Origin: Acidobacteriota bacterium
GTDB taxonomy: Bacteria; Acidobacteriota; Terriglobia; Bryobacterales; Bryobacteraceae
Assembly: GCA_018268935.1 (NCBI GenBank)
Contig: JAFDVS010000019.1
Span: 62,001-126,000, forward strand
Direction: 5' to 3'
DNA: 64,000 nt
The first letter of the stretch is position 1. The number at the start of each line of letters is the position of its first letter. The position numbers and the translations under genes were made by a program. Below the pieces are notes generated by a model, which was given only the letters and a program-made list of their open reading frames with translations, did no database searches and was not told the origin of the DNA. Shown here piece after piece: positions 18,787 to 28,007 of this stretch.

Positions 18787-19578
18787 ATGCCAGCTCGCGC
18801 GACTTCTCTCATCCACGCGGTTCTGGTAGACGACGAAAAGCTTGCCAGCGACGAACTCGCCTACCTGCTTAAAGACTTTGCTGACATAGAGATCCAGGCC
18901 GTCGGCCGAAATGGGCTGGAAGCCTTGTCCTTGATTGAAGAACATGAGCCGGATGTCGTTTTTCTCGATGTCCAGATGCCCGGAATGGATGGCATGAGCG
19001 TGGTCCGGCAGCTCCGCGAACGCCTTGCCGCTCTCCCCTATTTCGTCTTCGTCACCGCCTTCGATAACTACGCCGTCGAGGCTTTCCGGCTGGAAGCTAC
19101 CGACTACCTCTTGAAGCCCCTCGACAAGGACCGCCTCGCCGAGAGCATCGAGCGTGTGCGCCGTCACATGGCCGAAACCCAGCAGGAGCAGGAGCCCCAA
19201 TACACGCTTCCCCCTACCGAAGCCCAGCGCCCAGCCCTGCAGCGCAACAAGGTTCTGTTGAAGAACGGCGCCCGCAATTTCATCGTCGACGCCCAGGATA
19301 TCGTCTATGCCACCATCGACGACGGCTTGATCACCATCGTCGCCACCCACATGGAAGGCCAGTCCAACTACCGGACCATCGAAGAACTGCAGTCCAACCT
19401 CGATCCCGACCTTTTCTGGCGTGTCCACCGCTCCTATCTGGTCAACATCAACCGCATCCGCGAAGTGGTGCCGTGGTTCAAATCCAGCTATCAACTCCGC
19501 ATGGATGATAAAAAGCAGACTGAAATCCCGGTGAGCCGGGTTCAGACCAAGCGTTTGCGCATGCTCTTGAAGCTCTAG
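18787..19578 (+). CDS. LytTR-family response regulator
   Basis: 263 residues. An N-terminal receiver domain has the acidic pair DD at 15-16, phospho-acceptor Asp61 (VFLDVQMPGMDG) and the conserved Lys in LLKPLDKDR. The C-terminal LytTR DNA-binding domain (about 165-260) includes FWRVHRSYLVNINRI. A TATACT at 18771-18776 would start RNA within a few bases of this ATG. No histidine kinase is adjacent, so the partner is elsewhere. A longer frame from 18655 is open but overlaps the divergent ino1 start and lacks family similarity. Confidence 0.9.
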   Translation: MPARATSLIHAVLVDDEKLASDELAYLLKDFADIEIQAVGRNGLEALSLIEEHEPDVVFLDVQMPGMDGMSVVRQLRERLAALPYFVFVTAFDNYAVEAFRLEATDYLLKPLDKDRLAESIERVRRHMAETQQEQEPQYTLPPTEAQRPALQRNKVLLKNGARNFIVDAQDIVYATIDDGLITIVATHMEGQSNYRTIEELQSNLDPDLFWRVHRSYLVNINRIREVVPWFKSSYQLRMDDKKQTEIPVSRVQTKRLRMLLKL

Positions 19579-19584
19579 GCCCAA

Positions 19585-19812
19585 ATGCGAGTACTGCGCC
19601 AACTCACGGGTCGTCAACTGGCACGGGCGATTGACCGCCTCCGGAATCCGATTCCTGGCGGGAAGGTGGAAGCCGCGCGCAAGTTCGGTGTGGACTTAAG
19701 CCTGCTTGTAGAACAAATCAAACTCAGTCCCGCCGAGCGTGCGAAACGCATGCATGCTCTGGCTCAGGCGGCAGAGTCGGTTCGCGGGATAGCCCGGAAG
19801 CGAAACCCATGA
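19585..19812 (+). CDS. Small basic protein encoded with a nucleotidyltransferase
   Basis: 75 residues, rich in Arg, Lys, Ala and Leu, with no signal or membrane segment. The N-terminal half (LTGRQLARAIDRLRNP) looks helical. The stop overlaps the start of the nucleotidyltransferase gene (ATGA), implying translational coupling. I do not recognise the family. Its size, position and helical character fit an antitoxin or a companion subunit of the MNT-like protein that follows. It lies 6 bp after the LytTR gene and could be transcribed with it. Confidence 0.65.
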   Translation: MRVLRQLTGRQLARAIDRLRNPIPGGKVEAARKFGVDLSLLVEQIKLSPAERAKRMHALAQAAESVRGIARKRNP

Positions 19813-20285
19813 ACTTTGAGCTTGCGATTCAGGTCTTATGCGATTCCGGCGTTGAATTCGTCGTCATCGGTGGATGGGCTGCTATTTTTCATGGCAGCGC
19901 GCATGTCACCAATGACCTGGACATCTGCTACGCACGGAACCGGGTGAATCTGCGAAGGCTCGCCGCCGCCCTGGCCCCTTTTCATCCGAAGCCCCGCGAA
20001 TTCCCTGAGCACCTTCCCTTCCTCTGGGATGAAACCACTCTGGCAAACGGAACGGTATTCACCCTTGTGACGGATCTCGGAATCATTGATCTCCTGGCCG
20101 AGGTTGCTGGAATCGGAGCTTTTCGGGAGGTGAACGAAGCCTCGATCGAGGTAGAGGCATTCCAGCGCCGCGTCCGTACGCTGGATATACGTGCCTTGAT
20201 CCGGGCGAAGCGAGCCGCAGGCCGCCCTAAGGATCTGTTGCTACTGCCGGAACTCGAGGGGCTGTTGGAGGCAAGCGAAGAATAA
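19809..20285 (+). CDS. Nucleotidyltransferase-fold protein (MNT/AbiEii-like)
   Basis: 158 residues. The nucleotidyltransferase signature is seen as GGWAAIFHGSAH followed by TNDLDI (GG...DxD), and a third acidic position is plausible at VTDLGIIDLL. The C-terminal part (RALIRAKRAAGRPKDLLLLPEL) is typical of the DUF6036/AbiEii-type group. Relatives act as antitoxin-like or toxin enzymes that transfer nucleotides to protein or tRNA. Whether this one is toxin, antitoxin or neither is not shown by sequence. It is coupled to the 75-residue gene upstream and convergent with the YVTN lipoprotein gene 10 bp away. Confidence 0.75.
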   Translation: MNFELAIQVLCDSGVEFVVIGGWAAIFHGSAHVTNDLDICYARNRVNLRRLAAALAPFHPKPREFPEHLPFLWDETTLANGTVFTLVTDLGIIDLLAEVAGIGAFREVNEASIEVEAFQRRVRTLDIRALIRAKRAAGRPKDLLLLPELEGLLEASEE

Positions 20286-20295
20286 GACGGCTCAG

Positions 20296-21441
20296 CTACC
20301 GCATCACGCCCGTGTGCCCCGTCGAATACCGCCCCGGCTGCGGCCAAACGCACAATCCGTGCGGATTCCGTCCGCCCTTAATCTTCGCTACCAGCTTTCC
20401 GGTTGCCGTATCGAATCCGTAAATCACGTGGTGATACCGCCCGGAAACCCAGAACATCTTCCCATCCGCCGACACATTCCCCATATCCGGCGACCCGCCG
20501 CCCGGAATCACCCACTTCGTCTCTTCCAGCTTCCGCGTCGCCAGGTTGATCAAGCTCACGGTGCCTTCGCCGCGATTGGTGACATACATATGCTTGAAGT
20601 CGCGGCTCACATAGAGGCCATGCGCCCCCTTCCCCGACGCCAAAAAGCCCGTCACCACGAACTTGTCCCCATCAATCATATGCACGCCGTTGGCATCCAT
20701 GTCCGCCACATACCAAGTCTTGCCGTCCGGCGAGATTTTGATGTCCTGCGGCATACCTCCCCCCGGCGTGCCGAGTTTGCCCAGCACCTTGCGCGAGGCA
20801 ACATCCACCTTCACCAGCTCGCCCGAAAACTCGCAGGTCGCGATCAGGTAGCGCCCATCCGGGCTGAAGTCCATGTGGTCCACCCCGCGGCAAGGAACCT
20901 TCACCTGTTCCACCACCTTGAACGTCTGCGGATCGGCAAAGTCCAGCCGGCGCAACCGCTCCGCCACCACAATGGCGAACTTGCCATCGGGGGTGAAGTA
21001 CAGGTTGTACGGGTCTTCCACTGGGATGGTCTTAATGAACTTTCCCGTCACCGGGTCGATCGCCGTGAGCGTATTGCTCAGGTCGTTGGTTGCATACAGG
21101 GTCTTTAGGTCATACGACGGAACCACGTGCTGCGGCTCTTTGCCCGCCTTGATCGTGTCGATGATCTGCAACGTCTTCGGATCCACGATCGACACATCGT
21201 TCCCACGGGCGTTCGGCACATAGATCAGTTCCCGGTGCCCCTTCACCGCGGGGCTCATCTTGTCCGGCGTGGTCTCCGAGTAAATGTTATTCGCGTCGAT
21301 CACCGGAGGCATCCCCGGAAGCACTTCCAGCTTCGGCGGCGTAGCCTGAGGCGCCTTCTGGGAGGCAGGCATTGGCGCCTCCGTGGAGCACCCGGCAAGA
21401 AAAAGAGAGAGAGCGACAGAGCAGAGTGAGAGATAACGCAT
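20296..21441 (-). CDS. YVTN-type beta-propeller lipoprotein
   Basis: 381 residues. The N-terminus is a lipoprotein signal (MRYLSLCSVALSLFLAGC), with Cys18 the lipidation site after LAG. A low-complexity Pro/Ala linker leads to seven-bladed propeller repeats such as YVPNARGNDVSIVDPKT, YATNDLSNTLTAIDP and YVTNRGEGTVSLINL. Such proteins sit at the outer membrane or surface; binding partners are usually unknown. A perfect 7-bp hairpin lies 13 bp before the start codon. Confidence 0.85.
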   Translation of the reverse strand: MRYLSLCSVALSLFLAGCSTEAPMPASQKAPQATPPKLEVLPGMPPVIDANNIYSETTPDKMSPAVKGHRELIYVPNARGNDVSIVDPKTLQIIDTIKAGKEPQHVVPSYDLKTLYATNDLSNTLTAIDPVTGKFIKTIPVEDPYNLYFTPDGKFAIVVAERLRRLDFADPQTFKVVEQVKVPCRGVDHMDFSPDGRYLIATCEFSGELVKVDVASRKVLGKLGTPGGGMPQDIKISPDGKTWYVADMDANGVHMIDGDKFVVTGFLASGKGAHGLYVSRDFKHMYVTNRGEGTVSLINLATRKLEETKWVIPGGGSPDMGNVSADGKMFWVSGRYHHVIYGFDTATGKLVAKIKGGRNPHGLCVWPQPGRYSTGHTGVMR

Positions 21442-21453
21442 AGGAACAGGTCG

Positions 21454-21471
21454 CCGAGCGCTGACGCTCGG
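21454..21471 (-). promoter_or_regulatory. Hairpin in the 5' region of the YVTN lipoprotein gene
   Basis: CCGAGCG and CGCTCGG form a perfect 7-bp stem with a 4-nt loop (CTGA), 13 bp ahead of the ATG at 21441. It could form in the leader mRNA and affect translation, or belong to a dispersed palindromic repeat. No other copy was noticed in the window. Confidence 0.35.
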
Positions 21472-21660
21472 TGGCTCAAGTATAGCTCAGGCGGATTATC
21501 GATAGGATCCGCCACTTCGCCAATTGGGGCCTATGAATGTGGTACCATCTCTAATTCGCGTTGGGTTTTGAGCCTCCCCCGTTTGTACCAGGCTGGTTCG
21601 ACTAGACACTCGTTCGTGATTCGAAGTTTTGAAGTTCTCCCCTCAGGAGTTGTAGCATTC

Positions 21661-22434
21661 ATGGAGTACAAGCCAGACATCTTGCAGTTGGCGGCATTGC
21701 GACAAAGCAAGGGTATCAGCCTTGAGTCGATTGCCGAAGGAACGAAGATCTCTTGTTACTATTTGCGGGCAATCGAGAACCTCGACCTCGACAAGTTGCC
21801 CGCCGGCGTATACCGGGACAATTTCCTCAAACAGTATGCCCGGTCCATTGATGAGGATCTGGCGGAAGAACTGGGCCGCAAACTGGCGATCGCAGCCAAG
21901 GAAGCCGCCGATGCGGTAATGAAAGCGGCCACCACCAGCGGAGTTACTCGCAGTTTGAAAGAAATGCTGGCCAAAGGCGCCGCCTTTGCCTTCCTTCTCG
22001 GGACCGGAACTTCGCTGGTCAGCCAGCAGACGCCCCCGGCCCAAACCTCCAAGGATCCACGCCTGTCGGCCTTGCGCGACTTCTTCGAACGTTGCAGTTG
22101 CCCCATCGCCAAGGATTCCGACGCCTTCCTTGTCGCCGCCGACCGCCATGGCCTCGACTGGCGGATGCTCCCCAGCATCGCCTACGTCGAAACCACCGGC
22201 GGCAAACACCAGAAGGGCGGCAACCCCCTCGGCTGGGGTTCCGGCAAGATCAAGTTCGGATCCACCCGTCAGGCCATCCACCATGTCGCCGAACGGCTCG
22301 CCCGATCCCCGATCTATGCCCAGAAGGACCTGGTCGGAAAACTGCGCACCTATAACCCGGCAAACAAACAGTACGCTGCCCGCGTGATGGAAGTCATGGA
22401 CCAACTGGGACCAAAGCTCATCGCCAGCCGCTAG
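21661..22434 (+). CDS. RodZ-like HTH protein fused to a glucosaminidase-like domain
   Basis: 257 residues. Residues about 6-65 form a RodZ/HTH_25-type helix-turn-helix (LRQSKGISLESIAEGTKI, then LPAGVYRDNFLKQYA). A hydrophobic segment (about 105-121) follows, and the C-terminal ~120 residues resemble glucosaminidase/lysozyme-like folds: Glu177 in the IAYVETTGG segment is the likely catalytic acid, followed by NPLGW (188-192). RodZ normally has a cytoplasmic HTH, one membrane span and a periplasmic beta-domain. Here a peptidoglycan-hydrolase-like domain takes that place. ATG 21661 is used; AGGAG lies 13 nt upstream. Domain calls are by eye. Confidence 0.75.
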   Translation: MEYKPDILQLAALRQSKGISLESIAEGTKISCYYLRAIENLDLDKLPAGVYRDNFLKQYARSIDEDLAEELGRKLAIAAKEAADAVMKAATTSGVTRSLKEMLAKGAAFAFLLGTGTSLVSQQTPPAQTSKDPRLSALRDFFERCSCPIAKDSDAFLVAADRHGLDWRMLPSIAYVETTGGKHQKGGNPLGWGSGKIKFGSTRQAIHHVAERLARSPIYAQKDLVGKLRTYNPANKQYAARVMEVMDQLGPKLIASR

Positions 22435-22438
22435 GCAC

Positions 22439-22918
22439 TCAGTCGCGTTTCGCCGCAAAGAACGATTTCAGTAACTCCAGGCACTCGGCCCCCAGCACCC
22501 CTTCGGTGACCTCGACGCGGTGATTGAGAAGGTCCGAGTCGGCAATCCGGAACTTGGCCCGGACCCCGCCAAAGCGCAGGTCGCGGGCCCCGAATACCAG
22601 CCGCTGGACTCGCGCCTGCACCAGGGCGCCGGCACACATCGCGCACGGCTCCAACGTGACATAAAGAGTCGTGCTTTCCAACCGGTAATTCCGCAGCAGC
22701 GCCGCCGCCTGCCGCAACGCCACGATTTCGGCATGGGCCGTTGGATCATGCGACCCGATCACGGCATTGGCCCCGCTGGCGATCGCCTCGCCCTGTAAAA
22801 CCAGTACCGCACCCACAGGCACTTCCCCGCTCTGTTCGGCAATCCGCGCCTGGGCGATCGCCATCCGCATGAACCTCTCGTCGGCGTTCACCTGCTGTTC
22901 GTCTATTTCATCCCGCAT
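22439..22918 (-). CDS. tadA: tRNA-specific adenosine deaminase
   Basis: 159 residues. The zinc and catalytic residues are His62 and Glu64 (TAHAEIVAL) and Cys92/Cys95 (PCAMC), the standard TadA set. It converts the wobble adenosine of tRNA-Arg(ACG) to inosine. It is convergent with the HTH/glucosaminidase gene (4 bp apart) and divergent from the ABC exporter operon, with 52 bp between starts. An internal start at residue 17 would trim a polar N-terminal tail. Confidence 0.94.
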   Translation of the reverse strand: MRDEIDEQQVNADERFMRMAIAQARIAEQSGEVPVGAVLVLQGEAIASGANAVIGSHDPTAHAEIVALRQAAALLRNYRLESTTLYVTLEPCAMCAGALVQARVQRLVFGARDLRFGGVRAKFRIADSDLLNHRVEVTEGVLGAECLELLKSFFAAKRD

Positions 22919-22970
22919 TTCGTCTACCGAGCCGGGCTATGAGGCCCGCACAGGTTCTAGAATACTGGAT

Positions 22971-24137
22971 ATGGGCCGTTACGCATCCCTGGTGTGGAAG
23001 AATGCGATTCGCAACCGGCGGCGAACCCTCCTCACCATCACCAGCCTTGGCTTTTCCCTCTGCCTGCTTGGGCTCATGATGGCCATCTACTACGCCCTCT
23101 ATCTCAGTGACACGCCCCCCGCCCAGGCGCTCCGCCTCGCCACCCGCAACAAAGTCTCCATCACCCTGCCCATGCCCGGCTACTACCTCCAGCGCATCGA
23201 AAAAACCCCCGGCGTCAGGGAAGCAATGCCCTGGCAGTGGTTCCAGGGTGTATATAAGGATGAACGCGACCCCAACAACTTCTTCGCCCGCTTCGGCGTC
23301 GATGCGAAGAAACTATTCCTCATTCAGTCCGAGATCCGCCTTCCCGAAGAGCAGAAGCAGGCCTTCATTGCCGACCGCCGCGGTTGCATCATCGGGAAAA
23401 AAGTCTCCGAAAAGCACGGACTGCGCGTCGGTGACCGCCTCACCATCAAGGGCGACATCTACCCGATGGACCTGGAGCTGAACATCCACGGCGTCTACGA
23501 CTCCACCATGGGTAGCGATACGCTGTTCTTCCACTGGGATTACGTCAAGGAGAACCGCAGCCTCCCCAAGGAGTACACCGACGTTTACAGCTCCATCAGC
23601 ATTCTCGTGGAAACTCCCGAATCGGTGCCCACCGTCATTGCCGCGATTGATGACCAGTTCCGCAGCTCATCGGTGCAAACCCGCACCGAAACCGAACGCG
23701 CCTTCGCTCTCGGCTTCCTCAACATGATGGGAAACATCAAGGCCATCCTGCTTTCCGTCTGCGCCGCCGTCACCTTCACCATCCTCCTGGTTTCCGCCAA
23801 TACCATGGCAATGTCGGTCCGCGAGCGAGTGCGCGAAGTCGGGATTCTCAAAACGCTCGGCTTCAAGCCCGGTGCGATTCTCGGCATCGTGCTCTGTGAA
23901 TCCATGCTCATCGCCGCGCTGGGAGCAGTGGTCGGCTACGGGCTGGCGACAGTCCTCTGCGGAATGATCCGCCAGGGACCGGCCTTCAGTTCGGAAATCG
24001 CCAACCTCTCCATCCAACCCTTTGTTATGGTCGCCATGCTGCTCTCCGCCCTCGCCATCGCCCTGCTGAGCGCCTTCGTCCCCGCCTGGACTGCCTCCCG
24101 CGTGCCCATCCTCGATGCCCTCCGGCATTCGGATTAA
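22971..24137 (+). CDS. ABC exporter permease, FtsX/MacB-like (first)
   Basis: 388 residues with one N-terminal transmembrane segment ([23 protein letters not shown], in part), a periplasmic region of about 200 residues and three C-terminal segments, the FtsX/MacB/DevC topology. The loop [16 protein letters not shown] is the cytoplasmic coupling motif of this family. It heads an operon of two permeases, an HlyD-type adaptor and an ATPase. The ATG at 22971 was chosen because the upstream extension overlaps the divergent tadA and lacks similarity. Confidence 0.88.
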   Translation: MGRYASLVWKNAIRNRRRTLLTITSLGFSLCLLGLMMAIYYALYLSDTPPAQALRLATRNKVSITLPMPGYYLQRIEKTPGVREAMPWQWFQGVYKDERDPNNFFARFGVDAKKLFLIQSEIRLPEEQKQAFIADRRGCIIGKKVSEKHGLRVGDRLTIKGDIYPMDLELNIHGVYDSTMGSDTLFFHWDYVKENRSLPKEYTDVYSSISILVETPESVPTVIAAIDDQFRSSSVQTRTETERAFALGFLNMMGNIKAILLSVCAAVTFTILLVSANTMAMSVRERVREVGILKTLGFKPGAILGIVLCESMLIAALGAVVGYGLATVLCGMIRQGPAFSSEIANLSIQPFVMVAMLLSALAIALLSAFVPAWTASRVPILDALRHSD

Positions 24138-24154
24138 GAAGGAGCCTCACCACC

Positions 24155-25318
24155 ATGGCCATCCCCCTCACCTATAACCTGCGCAATCTGGCCGTACGAA
24201 AGGGCACCACGCTGATGACCGCTCTCGGCATCGGGCTCACCGTGGCCGTGATGCTCACCACCATGGCGCTGGTGGCCGGCTTGCAGGGTGTATTCTCCGA
24301 AACAGGAAACCCTCTCCATGTTTTGGTGATGCGCAAGGGCTCCACCTCCGAACTGGTGAGCACCGTCACCCGCCCCCTGTTCCAGGAAGTGAAGATGAAA
24401 GCCGGCATCGCCAAATCGAAATCGGGAGACCCGCTCGCTTCGCTCGAAATGATTGAAATGGTCAACCTGCCCAGCGTCGACAACCCCGACGGCAGCAACA
24501 TCACCATCCGTGGCCTGTTGCCGGCCGGCCTTGAGATGCGCGATTACATCCGCCTCCAAAGCGGCCGCTGGTTCCAACCCGGTAAGCCGGAACTCGTGAT
24601 CGGCAAGTCCGTCGCCGCGCGCTTCCCCGATGCCCAGATCGGTAGAAAAATCCGCCTCGCCCGCAATGACTGGGAGGTGGTGGGAGTCATGGACGCTGCC
24701 AACACCGCGGCCAACAGCGAAATGTTCGCCGACCTGAACCAACTGGCGGCGGAGTCCAATCGCACGGAAGCTCTCAGTTCCATCCTTATCCGAGCCGTCG
24801 ATCCCGTCGCCGTCGCGGCCCTTGTCCAGAACCTGGAATCGGACCGCAAGCTCAACGTCTTCGCCCAGACCGAGGCCGCCTACTACGAGTCGCAATCGAG
24901 CTCAGGAGCGCTGTTTGAGTACCTGGGCATGTTCGTGGCCGCCATCATGGCCGTGGGCAGCGCCTTCGCCGCGATGAATACGATGTACGCCGCCGTGGCC
25001 AGGCGAGCCAAGGAAATCGGCACCTTGCGTGTGCTGGGCTTCTCCCGCACTGCCATCCTCACCAGTTTCCTCGTCGAATCGCTGGCGCTGGCCTTCGCCG
25101 GCGGTCTGCTCGGCATTCTGCTCGTGCTCCCCCTCAATGGCGTCACCACCGGAATTACCGGCAACACCTTCAGCGAAGTAGCCTTTCATTTTCGCGTGAC
25201 GCCCCCAATCATGCTGAAGGGCATTCTGTTTGCCCTCGTTCTCGGTGCCGTCGGCGGACTGTTCCCCGCGGGCAATGCGGCCCGGAAAGAAATCCTCGCG
25301 GCTCTGCGAGAGGCTTAA
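24155..25318 (+). CDS. ABC exporter permease, FtsX/MacB-like (second)
   Basis: 387 residues with the same architecture as the preceding gene: an N-terminal membrane segment, a periplasmic domain and three C-terminal segments, with [17 protein letters not shown] as the coupling motif. GGAG lies 10 nt before the ATG. The two permeases are diverged from each other, so they probably form a heterodimer, as in LolC/LolE. It lies 17 bp after the first permease and 10 bp before the adaptor gene. Confidence 0.88.
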   Translation: MAIPLTYNLRNLAVRKGTTLMTALGIGLTVAVMLTTMALVAGLQGVFSETGNPLHVLVMRKGSTSELVSTVTRPLFQEVKMKAGIAKSKSGDPLASLEMIEMVNLPSVDNPDGSNITIRGLLPAGLEMRDYIRLQSGRWFQPGKPELVIGKSVAARFPDAQIGRKIRLARNDWEVVGVMDAANTAANSEMFADLNQLAAESNRTEALSSILIRAVDPVAVAALVQNLESDRKLNVFAQTEAAYYESQSSSGALFEYLGMFVAAIMAVGSAFAAMNTMYAAVARRAKEIGTLRVLGFSRTAILTSFLVESLALAFAGGLLGILLVLPLNGVTTGITGNTFSEVAFHFRVTPPIMLKGILFALVLGAVGGLFPAGNAARKEILAALREA

Positions 25319-25328
25319 TCCAATCTCT

Positions 25329-26663
25329 ATGAGCGATGAACTGAGCAAGCTGCGCATTGACCGTTCGGCCAAAACCGGTTCTTCCGGCTGGGCTACGAAA
25401 TGGATCCTGGGAGGAATCGCCCTCTTTCTCCTCTTAGGCGTGGGAAGCACCATCTACAGCCGCCTCAACGCTGCCACCGAAGTGGAGATCCGCCGCGTCC
25501 AATCCCGCGATGCCGGATCCCCAACAGCAACTGGCGACGTCATCCTCAACGCCACCGGCTACATCATCGCCGCCCATAAGATCCAGGTCGCATCCAAGGT
25601 GATCGGGCGCGTGGCCTGGATTGGTGTGGAGAAGGGCGACAAGGTCCGCGAGGGCCAGGTGATCGTACGCCTCGAAGACGACGAGTACAAAGCGCAATTG
25701 GAACAGGCCAGGGGACAACTCACAACGCTCCGGGCACGCCTCGAAGAGCTGCAGAACGGCTCCCGGCCGGAAGAAATTGCCGTGGCCAAGGCCAATTGGG
25801 AATCCGCCAAAGCCGACCTCGAAAACGCCCGCGTCAACCTCGACCGCACTCGCAATCTGGTGGCCCAAGGCGTCTTCGCCAAGCAGAGCCTTGATGACGC
25901 GCAGGCCCGTTTCGACGGCCAGGCCGCCCGCGTCGCCTCCCTCGAACGCACCTACGAACTCGTGCGCATCGGCCCCCGCCGCGAACAGGTCGATGCCGTC
26001 CGCGGCCAGATTCAGGAGGCACAGGGCCGCGTCGCCTTCTACGAGACCACCCTTTCCAACACCGTGATCAAAGCCCCCGTCACCGGCACCATCCTCGAAC
26101 GCGCCGTGGAAAAAGGCGAGTTTGTCACCACCAGCTTCGTCGGTGAGCGCGGCGCCAAAGGCTACGTCGTCTCCCTCGCCGACCTCAACGATCTCCAGGT
26201 GGAGCTCGACATCAACCAGGATGACTTCGCTAAACTCGGCCCCAAACAGAAAGGGGAGATCACCACCGACGCCTTTCGCGATCGCAAGTACCAGGGCTAC
26301 ATCTACGAGATTTCGCCCGAAGCGAATCGCCAGAAAGCCACCGTCCAGGTGAAGGTGAAGGTGCTCAATCCCGATGAGTACCTCCGCCCCGACATGAATG
26401 CCAGCGTGGCGTTCCTCACCGAATCGAAGCCCGGCGCACCCGTCACTCAGGGGCCGGCGATCTACGTTCCCGCCAGCGCGGTTCGCGACGGCGCCGTCTA
26501 TGTTCTGCTCAACGGGCGGGCAGTGAAGCGAAAAGTGAAAACGGGCCGCCCGCAAGGCGCCGAAGTCCGCATTGAGGAAGGGTTGTTCGGCGGCGAAGAT
26601 CTGTTGGTCTCCCCGCCCACCGCCCTCAAGGATGGCGACCGCATCAAAGCCAAACAGGGGTAA
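25329..26663 (+). CDS. HlyD/MacA-family periplasmic adaptor protein
   Basis: 444 residues. A membrane anchor near 25-43 is followed by a lipoyl half (GDVILNATGYI, VASKVIGRVAWIGVEKGDKVREGQ in part), a long alpha-helical hairpin rich in Glu/Ala/Arg (about 115-230), the second lipoyl half (VIKAPVTGTILERAVEKG) and beta-barrel domains. This is the MacA/DevB pattern: it links an inner-membrane ABC permease to an outer-membrane exit duct. No TolC gene is in the window. Start chosen at the family start (MSDELSK). Confidence 0.92.
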   Translation: MSDELSKLRIDRSAKTGSSGWATKWILGGIALFLLLGVGSTIYSRLNAATEVEIRRVQSRDAGSPTATGDVILNATGYIIAAHKIQVASKVIGRVAWIGVEKGDKVREGQVIVRLEDDEYKAQLEQARGQLTTLRARLEELQNGSRPEEIAVAKANWESAKADLENARVNLDRTRNLVAQGVFAKQSLDDAQARFDGQAARVASLERTYELVRIGPRREQVDAVRGQIQEAQGRVAFYETTLSNTVIKAPVTGTILERAVEKGEFVTTSFVGERGAKGYVVSLADLNDLQVELDINQDDFAKLGPKQKGEITTDAFRDRKYQGYIYEISPEANRQKATVQVKVKVLNPDEYLRPDMNASVAFLTESKPGAPVTQGPAIYVPASAVRDGAVYVLLNGRAVKRKVKTGRPQGAEVRIEEGLFGGEDLLVSPPTALKDGDRIKAKQG

Positions 26664-26666
26664 TCG

Positions 26667-27380
26667 ATGAGCGAAGCAATCATCACCACAAAAGGGCTCA
26701 CGCGCGAGTACGTGCGCGACCAGTTCAAAGTCATGGCGCTCCACAACGCCAGCCTCGATGTCACCAAGGGCGAGTTTGTGGCGCTGATGGGTCCGTCCGG
26801 CTCCGGCAAATCTACGTTGCTCTACCTCATCGCCGCCATGGACCGCCCCACCGGCGGCGAAATCCGAGTCCTCGGCCAGGACCTGCGCGCGCTATCTGGA
26901 AATGCCATCGCCTCCTGGCGCAATGCCCACGTCGGCTTCGTCTTTCAATCCTTCAACCTCATTCCCGTCCTTACCGCCCTCGAAAATGTCGAGCTCCCGC
27001 TCAAACTCACCAGCCTCAAAAAGAAAGAGCGGCTGGAGCATGCCGAAACCGCCCTCAAGCTCGTCGGCCTCGGCGACCGCCTCCATCACTTCCCCAAACA
27101 GCTATCCGGCGGCCAGGAACAGCGCGTCGCCATCGCCCGCGCCTTGGTCACCGATCCCGACATTATCCTCGCGGACGAGCCCACCGGCAACCTCGACGCC
27201 AACTCCGCCAACGAGGTGCTTTCTCTCTTGCATCGCTTGAACCAGGAGTACGGAAAGACGATCGTCATGGTCACCCACGACCCCCATGCGGCCCGCTTCG
27301 CCACCAAGATTCGCTTCCTGGACAAGGGAGAATTGCTCTCGGAAGGCACAAAACCCGCCGATTGGATGAGCCCATCTTAA
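26667..27380 (+). CDS. ABC transporter ATP-binding protein (MacB/LolD/DevA-like)
   Basis: 237 residues, an intact ABC ATPase: Walker [10 protein letters not shown] at 42-50, signature LSGGQEQR, Walker B IILADEP and the switch histidine in VMVTHD. It starts 3 bp after the adaptor stop and completes the four-gene exporter (permease, permease, adaptor, ATPase). The ATPase class is the one that powers mechanotransmission-type exporters such as MacB and LolCDE. The cargo is unknown. Confidence 0.94.
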   Translation: MSEAIITTKGLTREYVRDQFKVMALHNASLDVTKGEFVALMGPSGSGKSTLLYLIAAMDRPTGGEIRVLGQDLRALSGNAIASWRNAHVGFVFQSFNLIPVLTALENVELPLKLTSLKKKERLEHAETALKLVGLGDRLHHFPKQLSGGQEQRVAIARALVTDPDIILADEPTGNLDANSANEVLSLLHRLNQEYGKTIVMVTHDPHAARFATKIRFLDKGELLSEGTKPADWMSPS

Positions 27381-27444
27381 AATTCCTTCATGAAATCTCC
27401 CGGCTTTGTTCCCCTAACGATGCGCGAAGTGATACCCTAGAAAC

Positions 27445-28005
27445 ATGCGATTTTGGGTACTTGTTGTTGCCGCATCTATTTCTATGCTTGCCGTTGCCGC
27501 CGACAAGCCAGGCGCGATTAAGGCGAAAGTGAAACCCGGCCGGGCAGGCGTCTGGGTTGACGGAAAGTACGTCGGTCCGGCCAGCCGCTTCACGGTCACC
27601 GAGAAGTATGCCACCGAACCCGGCGACCATGAAGTCACTCTGCGCGATCCCCGTTATGAGGACATGACGGTGAAAGTCAGCGTCCAGGCTGGAAAAACGG
27701 CCGTCGTCAAGGGCAAGATGAAGCCCGTGACTCTGCCCAACCCCCCGTTTGGCCGTCTCCGTTTCGGCGGTGGCGCTGCGGAATCCTTTATCTCCGTTGC
27801 CTCCGGTGATGTCAGCCCCGTGTATCTGAACGACAAGTTCTACGGTTACATGGATGAATTCAATAACGCCGGCGGTGGCATGCTGATTCCCCCTGGCACC
27901 TATCGGCTGAAGTGTGAATCGTCCTGGTATGGCACCTTCAATCAGGATGTCACCATCGAAGCCAACAAAGTGACCGTGATTCCGCTGCCGAAGAAGAAAG
28001 AATAA
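27445..28005 (+). CDS. Secreted PEGA-domain-like protein
   Basis: 186 residues with a signal peptide (MRFWVLVVAASISMLAVAA). The mature part has PEGA-like repeats: KPGRAGVWVDGKYVGPASRF with TEPGDHEVTLRDP, then a second half with VYLNDKFYGYMDEF, PPGTYRLKCES and a final strand. PEGA domains are surface beta-sandwiches thought to bind glycans. It has no neighbours on the same strand that suggest a role, and it ends 2 bp from the convergent ribokinase stop. Confidence 0.75.
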   Translation: MRFWVLVVAASISMLAVAADKPGAIKAKVKPGRAGVWVDGKYVGPASRFTVTEKYATEPGDHEVTLRDPRYEDMTVKVSVQAGKTAVVKGKMKPVTLPNPPFGRLRFGGGAAESFISVASGDVSPVYLNDKFYGYMDEFNNAGGGMLIPPGTYRLKCESSWYGTFNQDVTIEANKVTVIPLPKKKE

Positions 28006-28007
28006 CC

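Noticed and set aside
25434..26744. Long open frame of 436 codons antisense to the HlyD-like and ABC ATPase genes
   Set aside because: It mirrors codon bias of the real genes; the translation is low-complexity Gly/Ala/Asp/Glu with no motif or ribosome site. Similar antisense frames occur at 41370-42662, 24134-24895 and 4117-5199.
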